Assembly: GCA_036852015.1 (NCBI GenBank)
Contig: JAANDG010000031.1
Coordinates: 458,350-522,349 of the forward strand
DNA from: Pelodera strongyloides
Lineage: Eukaryota > Nematoda > Chromadorea > Rhabditida > Rhabditidae
Direction of reading: 5' to 3'
Length of the DNA stretch: 64,000 nucleotides
The notes below the pieces were generated by a model that was not told where the DNA came from, made no database searches, and saw only the letters and a list, made by a program, of their open reading frames with translations. Positions 54,716 to 64,000 of this stretch are shown here, piece after piece (the first letter of the stretch is position 1; each line of letters opens with the position of its first letter). Both the position numbers and the translations under genes were made by a program.

Positions 54716-57700
54716 ATAGTTTTTTTCCAGGAGATATTCCGAAAGTTGAATGTTCATCCATCGAAATTCGTTGACGTTGGATGCGGTAATGGACTTCTTG
54801 TATACCTTTTGAATAAAGAGGGCGTCAAAGGGGTAGGACTGGATATAAGGCGGAGGAAGATTTGGGATGGATTATTTAAAGGAACCGAACTCATTGAGGT
54901 GGGTATACTGTAATTGTACTTGCTTTAAGATATTGATTAGGGGCGGACTTTAGGTGTACTGTAGTTTTATAGTTATTGGCTCCACGTCATGTAGTTTTAC
55001 TTGATTTATTTTAAAGATATTGATTAGGGGCGGAGTTTAGGTGTGCTGTCGTTTTTGTAGTTATTGGCTCGGCGTCACAATAATCGAAAGTTGTAGTTCT
55101 TTCTGTAGTAGTGATTTTCCACAGTATGATCAATCAATCGATAAATGGGTAGATGACATCAAACAGAATAACACGATGAATATGAGGATAAATGAATGAC
55201 AATGACGAATGATTAATGGGGTTTCCATGTTTGCGATTCGCACTTACGAAAATGACAAACCGCTGTCCATGTTCAAGTCGATGTAAATGACATGGTCCCG
55301 CAGCGATTTTGGATCTAGTATGGATCTATTTCAAAATAGTAGGGATCTATTTCATATAGTATGGATCTGATACACTTTCGCTGCAGGACCATGTCAAACG
55401 TGCGATTCGCATGGGTTACGGTAGGCAGTTGACATACATGTAAAATGACTTGAACATGGACAGCGGTTTGTCATTTTCGCAAGTGCGAATCGCATACATG
55501 GAAACCCCATAATAGTGATGAAATTTTGGATGATATACGCACACGCTTTCTTTATTATTCAATTCTTTATCTCTCTAGTCAACGGTGGATCCGTGCACGG
55601 CTTCTTCTTCATCGTGTGCTGCCATAGATGAAGCTGATTTTCTGATTGGAAATCATTCTGATGAGCTCACTCCTTGGATGCCTATTATGGCAGCGCGGTG
55701 GGTTAGTTTACGGGAGTTGTGTATTTATTGATGGTGTAAAGTTGGGTTTATGACTTACGTATCCGTAGAGGTGGTCTGAGTATGGTTAGTTGGGTAAAAA
55801 GTTGCACTGTACTTACTGACTGATATATTGTCGATACTTTTCGACTCTCATTATTTCCTGTGTTTTACCAGTAGGATCTGTAGTGGACCGTTGAGCTTTG
55901 TTTCTTATGTATTTTTTTTTCATTTTAAACCTTGCCCTTTTTTAGTCTTAATGCTTCGGCTTTCATCCTCCCCTGCTGTCCGTTCAATTTTTACGGCAAA
56001 ATGCAATCGACAGCCAGCTTGAGCAAGTAAGTACTTTTTATCTTTGTTATTTGTTATTATTATTTTGTCTCTGGGGTAGTTAAGGTTGTTAATAGTACGT
56101 ACTACTGCGAATTGACTGAACGGGATGGTATCTTCGTGACTTTCCTAGATGACACGGACTTACTGTAACGTATTTATTACGGTATGGGAACTTTCCACCT
56201 CGTTCAGAGTACTTGATCCTTGATCTTGCCCTTCGTATGTGCTTAATGTAATTCTGCTTGAAATTCTCGTGTTGCATAATCACCCATACGTGGACCCCAG
56301 AGTGTGATTGTGATCGGTAGATCACTTGATATTGAAACATTCTTGTTTTCGGAGCGCTATCGATTTACTGTAACTCTATTGTGTTGATTTATTTAGGGAT
56401 ATCTAGCTCCATGCAAACGAGCCACATATGTCGTTTTTATATTACGGTTACGGTGTATTTTTTTATAGGTATGATGCTTTCCTGGCATTCGTCAGAGATG
56501 TGGCTATACGGATTGGTTTTGATGTAAAAGAAGACCGCTTGAGTATTCCGTCGACGAAAAGAGTGGGTATTTCTTGTTTTGAAAGTAGTAGTGTGAGGAA
56601 GGTCTAGATACACATATACGTATATATAGTAGTAGGTAGCATGGAATCTACATAATTGTTAGTCAAATATACTAAGAATTCTTGTTGGATGGTATACTGT
56701 ATACTGCCATACTGCCAATAAGTGCTTTTTCCTCATTTAATTGCTTATTTACAAGTGTACATGTATAGGTAGGATTTCGTTCGTTCCTATACAGTACAAT
56801 TCATGCACGAGACCCGAGACATACGTACACAGAGTTTAGTTCTTTATTTCCTTTGTTCTTGTTTCAGCACTGTTTTGTGTGCACAATACCTGTTGGAGGA
56901 CTGCCAAAGGACTTGGAAGACCGGATTTCTCTCTTAACCGCTCCATCTCCCGGTACCACGCTGCAGTTTGTAGCGAGACCTAAGCTTGAAAAGGTTGGAA
57001 TATGTTTTGAGTGGTTTTATTATGAAAAGTTATTATGTATTTATTTTCGGCGTTGCCTGTGCTCCCGCTTATGATTATCCATGGCTTATGCACTTCCTAT
57101 ATAGAAGTGAGTATTTCTTTTAAAGCGAAATATCGGCCAGTTTTTGAAGCGCATCTCAGGTACTTGCATTGCTATGCATTTATGCAACGTGGGGTCTAAT
57201 TTGGGGTCTAGTTTTTACTATTATTTTTTGCTCATTTGCATATGCTGCATTAGAATAGAAAGCAGGTGTACGCAATGCGTTTCAAAAACCGGCCACTATT
57301 TCGCTTTAACTCTTTCTGTACTGTGGTACTGTATTACCGTAAAATCTGTTTTAGGTGAGCAACTGTTCGCAGATCCCCTATGAGAAAAGGCAGTCGATCA
57401 CGCATAAAATGTTCACGCTACTTCTAAATGGAGAACAATCAGGGAGTGATGCGGATCGGAAGTAAGCGATATTGATATTTAGTTAGATGACTGATTAAAG
57501 CGAAATACCGGCGGATTTTTGAAACGCATCGCTTACAACTGATTCCTTCCGTATTTATGCAAAGTTGCTCGAATTTAGCTCGCTTTTTTATTCTAATTAA
57601 TGTTCATTTGCATAATTGCATAAGAATACTGGTGTGCTCGATGTGTTTCAAAAACCGGCCGGTATTTCGCTTTAAAGCCCTATAGAAGGGGGTGTTTGTG

Positions 57701-58460
57701 ATTTGGTTTGACTCTGAAGCTATAGGGAAGTAGCGCCATGTTTCAGATACAGAATGTAAGGGGCACTTTACATTCAGCTAATTGTTCTTTGACTAACGTA
57801 CTACCTTGGAGTACCGTAAGCGTAAATGCACACGACGCTTCATGGCGAGAGCTTGCGCAATTGCATTCCTTAATTAATTACTCTATATACTTTCATTTTC
57901 TGGGCAAGTTTGAGAGATGCAAATAAAGCATTCTCCTACCCTGTGTGACGGTTTTTGAAACGCATCGCGTTGTCGGTTTTTTTTCTTCTAAGTTGTGCTC
58001 AATTGTATATGATGCATAAATAAAACGACAACTTTCCGCGATGCATTTCAAAAACCGGTCGGCATGTATTTCGCTTTAAAATTAAAATAATGTCAGATGC
58101 TGGAGAAAGGGCGTAGCAAGGCGTTTGGATGAATTGATCTCTCATTTAACGGATGAGGAGAAGGCGCTGATGAAGGCTCAGAATGGAGGCCTGCAGACGT
58201 TCCTCAAGAACCAGCATCAGGTTTTTCAGGTAGGAGTTTGTGGGTTCTGTGTCCTGTCCCTCTGAAGGTCTGGTTCTATTGTAGTGTAAGTTCGGGCTCG
58301 CTTGTAGATTGTGACATTATGACGTCATTGTTTTATGCAATTGCACCTTTCTGTACTTATTTCTTACAATTAGCTTTCGGCGTACTTGTCCTCTATAGCT
58401 CTGACGCTTGCTCTCTCTCTCACTCAGTATTGTTGGTTGTTCTTCTCTTTCTTTCTCGTC

Positions 58461-58524
<64 letters not shown>

Positions 58525-59310
58525 TCTCTCTTTCGCTCTGATGCTTTATAATGTGAATAGATATTAGTTTCTCATAACGAATTGTTATAGGTTCGGCAAG
58601 GTTCTGTGACTATCAGAGACCCGAGAGACCGGCTAAAGACCAGTGCTGAACCTGCAGCCAAGAAGAAGGTTTGTTTCAGTATTTGTTGTTTAGTTGGTGA
58701 ATGGTGCATAGCTAAGCCCTTGTATTGATGGTGTATAACTCTTTTGGAATGATTAAAAATTATTGCAGCCGCTATGCGAAGGGCGCACTCCATGTTTTTG
58801 ATAATGAGGGCTGTATGGCTTCCCTAGCGGCTATAACATAGTTTTATGTAATACTCTCAAACGTTATATTTTAAATTTACTGAAATTAAAAATCAAATTT
58901 TCAAATTTCACAAAAAAAAAGTTTTATGTAATGTAATACTCCAAACGTTATATTTTAAATTTACTGAAATTAAAAATCAAATTTTCAGATTTCACGAAAA
59001 AAACACGTCTACAAAGGGGTACCTTGTAGCAAAATCAATGTTTAGTAAACCCAGTCGTTTTAAAATTTAAAATTTTATTTCTAAATCTTGTGTTAATAAG
59101 CCATGAGCGTATGGTATCTTAGAATTGGTTCATGTAATTATATATGACTGCTACTCTTTTAAGCGGCCGGCGACTCCTCTCCGCGTGTCTAAATGTTGGA
59201 TGAAGCTTTATCATCCGGATGGATGTCCGCTTAGTGAGGAAGAGTGCAACTTTTCGCATTTACAGGATTCTGATCCATTTGTGAAACCCGAGGCTAAAGA
59301 ATTGAACTAG
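50602..59310 (+). CDS. trmt44: tRNA(Ser) uridine-44 2'-O-methyltransferase (Trm44 family)
   Basis: Complete, 585 aa (human TRMT44 is longer, about 757). Exons 50602-50697, 51611-51809, 52219-52345, 52937-53012, 53883-54020, 54518-54586, 54731-54898, 55579-55697, 55946-56026, 56469-56562, 56868-56993, 57355-57461, 58097-58229, 58591-58668, 59164-59310; every junction is in phase. SAM-dependent enzyme methylating the 2'-OH of U44 in tRNA-Ser, cytoplasmic. Family motifs: [17 protein letters not shown] motif [16 protein letters not shown] (about residue 248), [60 protein letters not shown], and a C-terminal CCCH finger ([13 protein letters not shown] ... CNFSH) from about residue 548. The ATG directly follows TTTTCAG, so trans-splicing is likely. 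Introns hold a long CA microsatellite and many MITEs. Confidence 0.95.
51951..52110. mobile_element. MITE family C-like copy
   Basis: GTATAGTACCTGCTTTGGGG left, CCCAAAGTAGGTACAATACTG right, with CCTATGTATCCTATGCAAA inside. Intron 2 of TRMT44. Confidence 0.8.
53043..53190. mobile_element. MITE family B, degraded right end
   Basis: Starts TTTAAAGCGATATAACATCC and continues TGTTTTTGAAACGTACG. Inner right arm CGTTTCGAAAATAGG is present, but the terminal repeat is eroded. It begins 30 nt after the TRMT44 donor at 53013. Confidence 0.65.
53437..53704 (+). mobile_element. tRNA-like SINE, family S2
   Basis: Head GGGGGCGTGGTCAAGTGGCA (A-box-like) and GGTTCGATCCC (B box), followed by a body (GTAAAACCAGCGGAGATAAA, GGGAAGTTTAAATGGCC) and tail. 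The head resembles a Leu/Ser-type tRNA but cannot fold as a complete tRNA. A truncated copy is at 30732-30806. Confidence 0.82.
53744..53832. mobile_element. MITE family D, short copy
   Basis: AGAGGCCGTATTCACCACTC left, AGTGGTGAATGTGTC right. Confidence 0.75.
54077..54486. repeat. (CA)n microsatellite, about 410 bp
   Basis: Long impure CA tract with periodic CG, TA and GA interruptions and internal higher-order duplications (GAACATACACGCACGCACAC recurs three times). It fills most of TRMT44 intron 54021-54517. The long His-Thr open frames on both strands are by-products of the repeat. Confidence 0.97.
54668..54712. repeat. (CT)n tract in a TRMT44 intron
   Basis: CT dinucleotide run forming the polypyrimidine stretch 18 nt before the acceptor of exon 54731. 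Confidence 0.93.
55214..55513. mobile_element. family E inverted-repeat element, complete
   Basis: About 300 bp, ends ATGGGGTTTCCATGTTTGCG and CGCATACATGGAAACCCCAT. The subterminal motif TGTCCATGTTCAAGT is also inverted. The centre repeats GGATCTATTTCAAAATAGT. Fragments at 41948 and 43045. In TRMT44 intron 54899-55578. Confidence 0.88.
57120..57309. mobile_element. MITE family A copy
   Basis: TTAAAGCGAAATATCGGCCAG left, GGCCACTATTTCGCTTTAA right. It ends 45 nt before TRMT44 exon 57355. Confidence 0.9.
57495..57675. mobile_element. MITE family A copy
   Basis: TTAAAGCGAAATACCGGCGG left, GGCCGGTATTTCGCTTTAA right. It begins 33 nt after the TRMT44 donor at 57462. Confidence 0.92.
57945..58079. 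mobile_element. MITE family A, left end lost
   Basis: GACGGTTTTTGAAACGCATCG left remnant, CATGTATTTCGCTTTAA right. It ends 17 nt before TRMT44 exon 58097. Confidence 0.8.
58443..58545. repeat. (CT)n microsatellite
   Basis: Long CT run with a few TG/CC interruptions in TRMT44 intron 58230-58590. It produces a spurious Ser-Leu repeat frame. Confidence 0.95.
58841..58997. repeat. tandem duplication of about 77 bp
   Basis: AGTTTTATGTAATACTC followed by AAACGTTATATTTTAAATTT occurs twice head to tail, separated by an A run, in the last TRMT44 intron. Confidence 0.9.
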
Positions 59311-61340
59311 ATCATAGGGAATTTATGATAGTTAGGTCTTCGTCCTAGTATGTTAAAGCGTGTGGCGTGTGAAGTTGTGAAGTGTAGTTTGAGTACGGTA
59401 ATGGATTGGATATAGAGCTTATGTTAGGAGTTAGGTTAGCTTTGGATACTTTAGGCAAAGGATTTCTATGAATGCGTGAGCTTAACTAGTTTGAAGCGAG
59501 GTTAGGATTTTACTTTGTGAAGCTGGTGGTATGAATGCGTTTGTGAACTAGGAGTTAGCTTAGGAACCCTTTTCAATTCTCGTTCAGTTGTTATCCTGGC
59601 CCTAGAGCAAGTAGAGGAGTGTTCTGTAAAACTAGCTGTGTAAGGGCTAAGAGCTCATTGGCATTTTACGGGAATTATTTTCGTAAACGATTTTCTAGTC
59701 TACAAGAATTTGTGCTCTGTAAATAGAGAGGCTTAGGCTTAGGCTTAGGCTTAGGGCTTAGGCTTGATCGTTTGGTGTTTTGTTATATGTTCAATTGTTG
59801 ATTTTGTTGTTGTTGTTTCTTGTTAATTTTTCTTGTGACAGGATAAACTTTTAACTAATTCCTTTTTTTTTTCAAAAGTACGAAAACACGAAAGCATGTT
59901 GAAAATATAGTGATGCGCGGGTAATGCATAATTGTATGATATATTGTCTGCGTGTAAATCAACAGAATCAGGCACGAAATACACATGATGCGAGGGGTTT
60001 GCATATCATCTGCGTGAAAGTAAATCAGCAGGATGTAGTTGCCCAGTACGTACTTCACAAAATGTGCGTCACAAAGTCCTTGCAGTACCTGTGCGTAACA
60101 TTGGGTGTTCATGCGGTAACCAATTCACGACGGTTTTCTAGGAAACGACCGTAACAAGGCACCAAAAGGTACCAGTGGACCATAGACAAATGGGGCTGTT
60201 ACGTAAGTGCAGCTTGATAAGTTATCCTTACTCGAAATTGGACATTGGGTATTTCTCACGCGCCTCCTCTTTTATTTAGGTAAGCAGCATAGGAAATGGG
60301 TGAACCCAGTTGGTGACTGTTCACCAAGTTTTTTCGTGGGCTAGCCCATTTGATTACCTCTTCGTGACCATGTGGTGACCACCTTTGATCGATCGAAAAC
60401 CGTCATCAACTGGTCACGTTGGCCCATAGCCAGATGGTTACTTGGTAAAAACCATTTGGTGATGGACCAACGACGTTTTTTCTGTGGTTTCGGCAATTAC
60501 TTATTTCCTTGTGATCCTTTAGAATTAGAAGGCAGAACTGAACGGCAACATTATGGTTCTTTTATCAGCTGTGTTTGAAGGAAAGGAATTCCGCGATTCA
60601 AGAGCCTCATGAAACAATCATTAATTGTTTGATAAGGGCTTAAATTCTACGTTGTTTCGCCTCGCTTTGCAATCAGTCCCTCATTTTTGAGCACACAAAA
60701 ATGCGGTCTCAACATTGCTTATTCATACTACTAATTGGTGGGTTTGTTGTTTTTAAAGCTGTGTTGTACGTGGTTTTGGAAACGTATAATATAGCCTTCC
60801 AGAATACGTGCCTCACTGTTAACGTGTTAACTGCAAGATGGGTTCAATGAGTAGTCATTCATGGGAGACCAAAAACCCCGATTTCGCCCGATCAAGTCCC
60901 TCAAAAAATCGGGCCTTGATCGGGACGAAATCGGGGGTTTTCGGAAAATAATCGGTGCGAAATCGGGGTTTTCACTTGCCTGTATTAGCCATTACACAGT
61001 TATTAAAAGGCACCGTACTGTTAATGTACTAAAGTTAATTACACATAGGGTACAGGGTACAGCACAGGACCGCGTGAGCATGCAGTGCTCAATTACTAGA
61101 AGAACATTTGGCCACCATGTTCCCAAAATTCTTTGCTAAATATTACTATAACGCAAGTAAACCCAAATAATGTTAGCAGAGGATTTTGTGGTTTTACCTG
61201 CGATTGTTTAGTATGTTTGATTCACCGACAGAAAAAAAAATCAATAAGCGTTCGTACAAACAAATAAAATACAAAATAGCATGTTGTAACTGTTTCTTTA
61301 ATTACCTTATTTACCTTAATTTAGGATTATCATGTGTTTT
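59311..61340. other. intergenic region between TRMT44 and the saposin-like gene
   Basis: No exon seen. It contains a (TTAGGC)n array at 59731-59765, a partial family B-like segment near 60755, and an imperfect palindrome at about 60870-60970 (AAACCCCGATTTCG and its inverse). An exon carrying the signal peptide of the saposin-like gene may lie at its right end. Confidence 0.5.
59731..59765 (+). repeat. interstitial (TTAGGC)n telomere-type array
   Basis: GGCTTAGGCTTAGGCTTAGG continues as GCTTAGGGCTTAGGCTTG: five TTAGGC units with one extra G, 420 bp downstream of the TRMT44 stop. Confidence 0.9.
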
Positions 61341-61351
61341 TGCTTCTACAG

Positions 61352-63684
61352 AGAAGTCGGCTCGGATTGCGGCGCTGAAACCGCTACTGCATAGCTTTGT
61401 AAATATTTTATATTCAAACTATAATAGTTATATATTTTTATTCATCATCCTTTTGTTTATATTTATATTAGAAATAGAAAAAAAACTATTTTTACTCTGG
61501 GACCACCCACGATGTTCAGTTATTTATTTTTTATATCTTTATATCTTTACGTTTTTTATTTGCTATCGTTATGTATTTTATTTATGCTTATATTCTTTTT
61601 TAATTTATATAATAAGGCAATTATTTATTCTTTTCTACCATTTCTACGTTTAAATCACCAGAGTAAGTTGATTTTGGCTGGGACCACCCCCGACGTTTAG
61701 TCGTACAACCTACAGGACGTACAGGATCTGCTAAAAAAACTAAATTTTTCTTTTTTAGGTGACTGACTGCCAAGTTTGTAAATTCCTTGTTGGATTCCAT
61801 AAGGACACGCCGGTGTACGAAGCGGTAAGAAAAATATATACCAAATTTCAAAAGACCATTTTTCAAGTTAAATATTCATAAGATGTCGCTTTCAATGGTT
61901 TATATCCTTTTACGAAGCAATTTTCAATATGTATGTTATTTTTTAAGATACATATTGCCGTGTGTGTGCCATTTTGTAGTTCTATCGCTACCACTTTTCA
62001 ACATTACATTTTTTTTCAAGTTCAATCGTTTTCATTCAGCTGGAAGAAAAACTAAACTCAATTTGTGTGAATGTCGGTGGAAAATACGAAACGATGTGCC
62101 AAAAGGTGGGCTCCTTTCTTGGCTTACAGTCAGTAGCCTTGACACCACGGGACGCTATTGGACAGGCTTGCGTGTCCGATGGTGTCGAAGAGTGTTCAGG
62201 GAGGGCGACCAGTGGCGTCCGGGTGGACTGTTATGGGAACTCCTCGTAAAGCAATAAGTACTATTTTTCTAAATTACTAAATAACAAATAGTGGCATTGC
62301 TCTATTATAGGTGGGCGCAAAGTTGACAACACGAATTGCGGAGTCCATGAAGGAAAAGGTTGGTGATGTCAAAGCGATATGACACGTGGTTTTTGAAATC
62401 TCTGCATTATATGCAAATTGCATGTGACATTGTGTGTCACAATACTCTATGAATTCTCGCTAGCACACGATTCAGAATCACGTGTCATTCCGCTTGAACT
62501 ATTTTGAAGTTGTGTGTTCTCGGCAAACTAAATCATACTGATTTTGTTCATGTTGACTGTTTTTTTTTGTGGGCAGGATATCGTAACTTGTCGCTTCTGA
62601 GAATTCGAGACGTCTCTAAAGCTACTTTTTATATTAATCTAATTGGAATTATCTAAATTAATGCATAAAATTGATACTTATTATTTTACAGCTCGCAGCC
62701 ATGGGCGACTGTGCTTCCCTTTGTGCAGCACCGCAGCAAGTTTTGCATCCGGAAAAGTTGTGCCCGTTAGTGGCGCCGTTGGTCGACAACATGGTGACAA
62801 GCTTTGACACACGCCTCTCGTTCCCTCTCCATCTCTGTCTCTCTCTCTCTCTCTCAATCTCTCTCTCTCTCTCTCTCTCTCTCGCTTATTCAAGAACCTT
62901 CAGTGCATTATATCCGTAGGCAGCTCTAGGTTTCTAGAATCGTCTATGTGTACCTCTAAACCGCCTTTGATCTCCCTGCTTCTACAATATCTCTCTATCC
63001 CTCCCTCTCTCTCTCCCTCTCCTCTCTCTCTCCCTCTCTCTCTCGCAAACCTCTTTTCCAGTTTGGCACTGCAAATGTAATTTGCCATCCTTGTATTCCA
63101 GGATGCCCACTTCGAGACGATGGTCTCCGACGCCGCTGAATTTTGCCGTCAACAGCCGAATCCCTTCAGTTGTTTGGATGAAATCAAGATGATGGTATGC
63201 TGTAGTTTGTATTCTGTGTGTTCTTTGATCTCGTCGAGATGATTTTAGTATTCTGGAATTTTATGTGTTCTTTGATGCATGCCAGCTAGCGGTGCCTTGG
63301 TTCGGTAACCATTTCTGTGTTCTTTCATGCATGGCACCTAGCGGTGCCTTGGTTCGGTAACCAATCAAGTCTAATAATAACTCTCTATTCCACAAAAAAA
63401 AACACAGAAGTGTGTAGAAACCAGGGAAACGCAAGAGCAAGTTTTGTTGAGGCCCGTAGCTTGTTAAGCGCATATTGGTATAGTTTGTTTGACATGAACA
63501 ATACCTCAATTACGGTCACGATCTACATAATAATTGCCTACATTAAGTACGGTACTGACTGAGTACTGTATTTGAAATCTATTAATTGCCCTGTAATTAC
63601 AGGCTCCGCATGGACGTGAGGCTGCGAAACGTGTAGTTCTTCGTGCTCTAGTTGAAATTGACAGTGAGCAATTGTGTGGTGTAG
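61352..63684 (+). CDS. saposin-fold (SapB) protein, incomplete at both ends
   Basis: Exons 61352-61398, 61759-61824, 62040-62105, 62311-62358, 62692-62793, 63102-63194, 63603-63684 join in phase. First module: DCQVCKFLVGFH, LEEKLNSICVN, KYETMCQK, TRIAESMKEK, MGDCASLCAA, giving six cysteines in the C-x2-C ... C ... C ... C-x3-C order of saposin B domains. Further cysteines follow (EKLCPLV, AEFCRQQPNPFSCLDE, SEQLCG) and may form a second, atypical module. Saposin-fold proteins are secreted or lysosomal and bind lipids or membranes. A signal-peptide exon should lie upstream. A donor at 63685 means more exons follow, possibly from 63994. An extra open stretch at 62125-62247 (ending in a stop) may be an alternative exon. 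Confidence 0.72.
62369..62500. mobile_element. MITE family B, diverged copy
   Basis: TCAAAGCGATATGACACGTGG left, CACGTGTCATTCCGCTTGAA right. It starts 10 nt after the donor at 62359 in the saposin-like gene. Confidence 0.8.
62822..63046. repeat. two (CT)n tracts
   Basis: CT runs at 62822-62885 and 62986-63046 in the intron between exons 62692-62793 and 63102-63194. Confidence 0.92.
63261..63363. repeat. tandem direct repeat of about 45 bp
   Basis: TCTTTGATGCATGCCAGCTA / GCGGTGCCTTGGTTCGGTAA is repeated with few changes (63269-63311 and 63321-63363), in an intron. Confidence 0.85.
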
Positions 63685-63941
63685 GTGAGGAAAATTAATT
63701 TGCATCATGTAATTGCCTTAATGGTCAATTCCTTAGCTATCGCTAGCGTGTAACCTAATTGTGAGCCTTGAAGTAGAAACGGCGCCACTTGCCAGATTCG
63801 TATAGAGGAAATTTGCAAGCCAGATTTGCTCCTCAGTGCATTCTTGCATGTGGGGCCTACCCCAGAAAAGTACCCAAAAAAAATAGGTGCGATATTGTCA
63901 ATAATACCGTACTTCTGCACGAAACCTGCATACATAAATAA

Positions 63942-63968
63942 ATAAAAAAAAAAAAAAAAAAAAAAAAA
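63942..63968. repeat. poly(A) tract
   Basis: Run of about 25 A following AAATAAATAAA, possibly the tail of an inserted element; no element body was recognised. Confidence 0.7.
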
Positions 63969-64000
63969 GTTCCAAAATACGGTAAATTTTCAGCATATTT

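Noticed and set aside
53817..54913. Long open frames rich in His-Thr on the plus strand and Cys-Val on the minus strand
   Set aside because: They are translations of the CA microsatellite; only exons 53883-54020, 54518-54586 and 54731-54898 within this span are coding.
58238..58567. Ser-Leu-repeat open frame
   Set aside because: Translation of the CT microsatellite in a TRMT44 intron.

Overview
The window is animal nuclear DNA, most likely from a nematode. Short (TTAGGC)n arrays, the nematode telomere-type repeat, occur internally at about 12.84, 32.92 and 59.73 kb. Two genes (the CDK2-like gene and TRMT44) open with an ATG 0-8 nt behind a splice-acceptor-like AG, as expected for spliced-leader trans-splicing. 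Genes are cut into many small exons (50-200 nt) by introns of roughly 90-1000 bp packed with short palindromic transposons. The long introns and the conserved HNF4, Shc and TRMT44 genes do not look like Caenorhabditis. The species is inferred, not proven.

Layout. 1-5.65 kb: no gene seen; probably first-intron or upstream DNA of a minus-strand gene whose His/Gln/Gly-rich first coding exon lies at 5.65-6.1 kb. 6.1-11.3 kb: CpG-rich, promoter-like DNA, then AT-rich gene-less DNA. 12.2-17.4 kb (minus): an unrecognised low-complexity protein built from small, mostly phase-1 exons. 17.46-17.95 kb: two tRNA-Gly(UCC) genes in an inverted duplication. 20.78-25.25 kb (minus): a complete 8-exon CDK2-type kinase. 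26.3-31.1 kb (plus): a Shc-type PTB-SH2 adaptor. 33.0-39.7 kb (minus): an HNF4-type nuclear receptor, convergent with Shc. 39.7-45.5 kb: nested SINE, LINE and MITE debris. 45.58-49.56 kb (plus): a complete 7-exon RRM protein. 50.60-59.31 kb (plus): a complete 15-exon TRMT44 tRNA(Ser) U44 2'-O-methyltransferase. 61.35 kb to the right edge (plus): a saposin-fold secreted-type protein, incomplete at both ends.

Exon boundaries were found by reading GT-AG sites and checking that phases join. CDK2 (313 aa), TRMT44 (585 aa) and the RRM protein (268 aa) each close into one uninterrupted reading frame. HNF4 also closes in frame, but only if a conserved middle piece of the ligand-binding domain is left out; that piece survives as two open stretches which canonical splicing cannot connect.

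The main structural theme is a set of MITE families (called A, B, C and H here) that share TTAA-type ends (TTAAAGCG or TTAAAGGG). They sit strikingly close to splice sites, often 7-35 nt from a donor or acceptor, and in places make up most of an intron. A separate MITE family has GGGCGCATTCG ends and a 3-bp TTA target duplication; its empty site can be read from a second SINE copy in the same window. The genes do not form one pathway. They are ordinary conserved cell-cycle, signalling, transcription and RNA-modification genes in a transposon-rich region.
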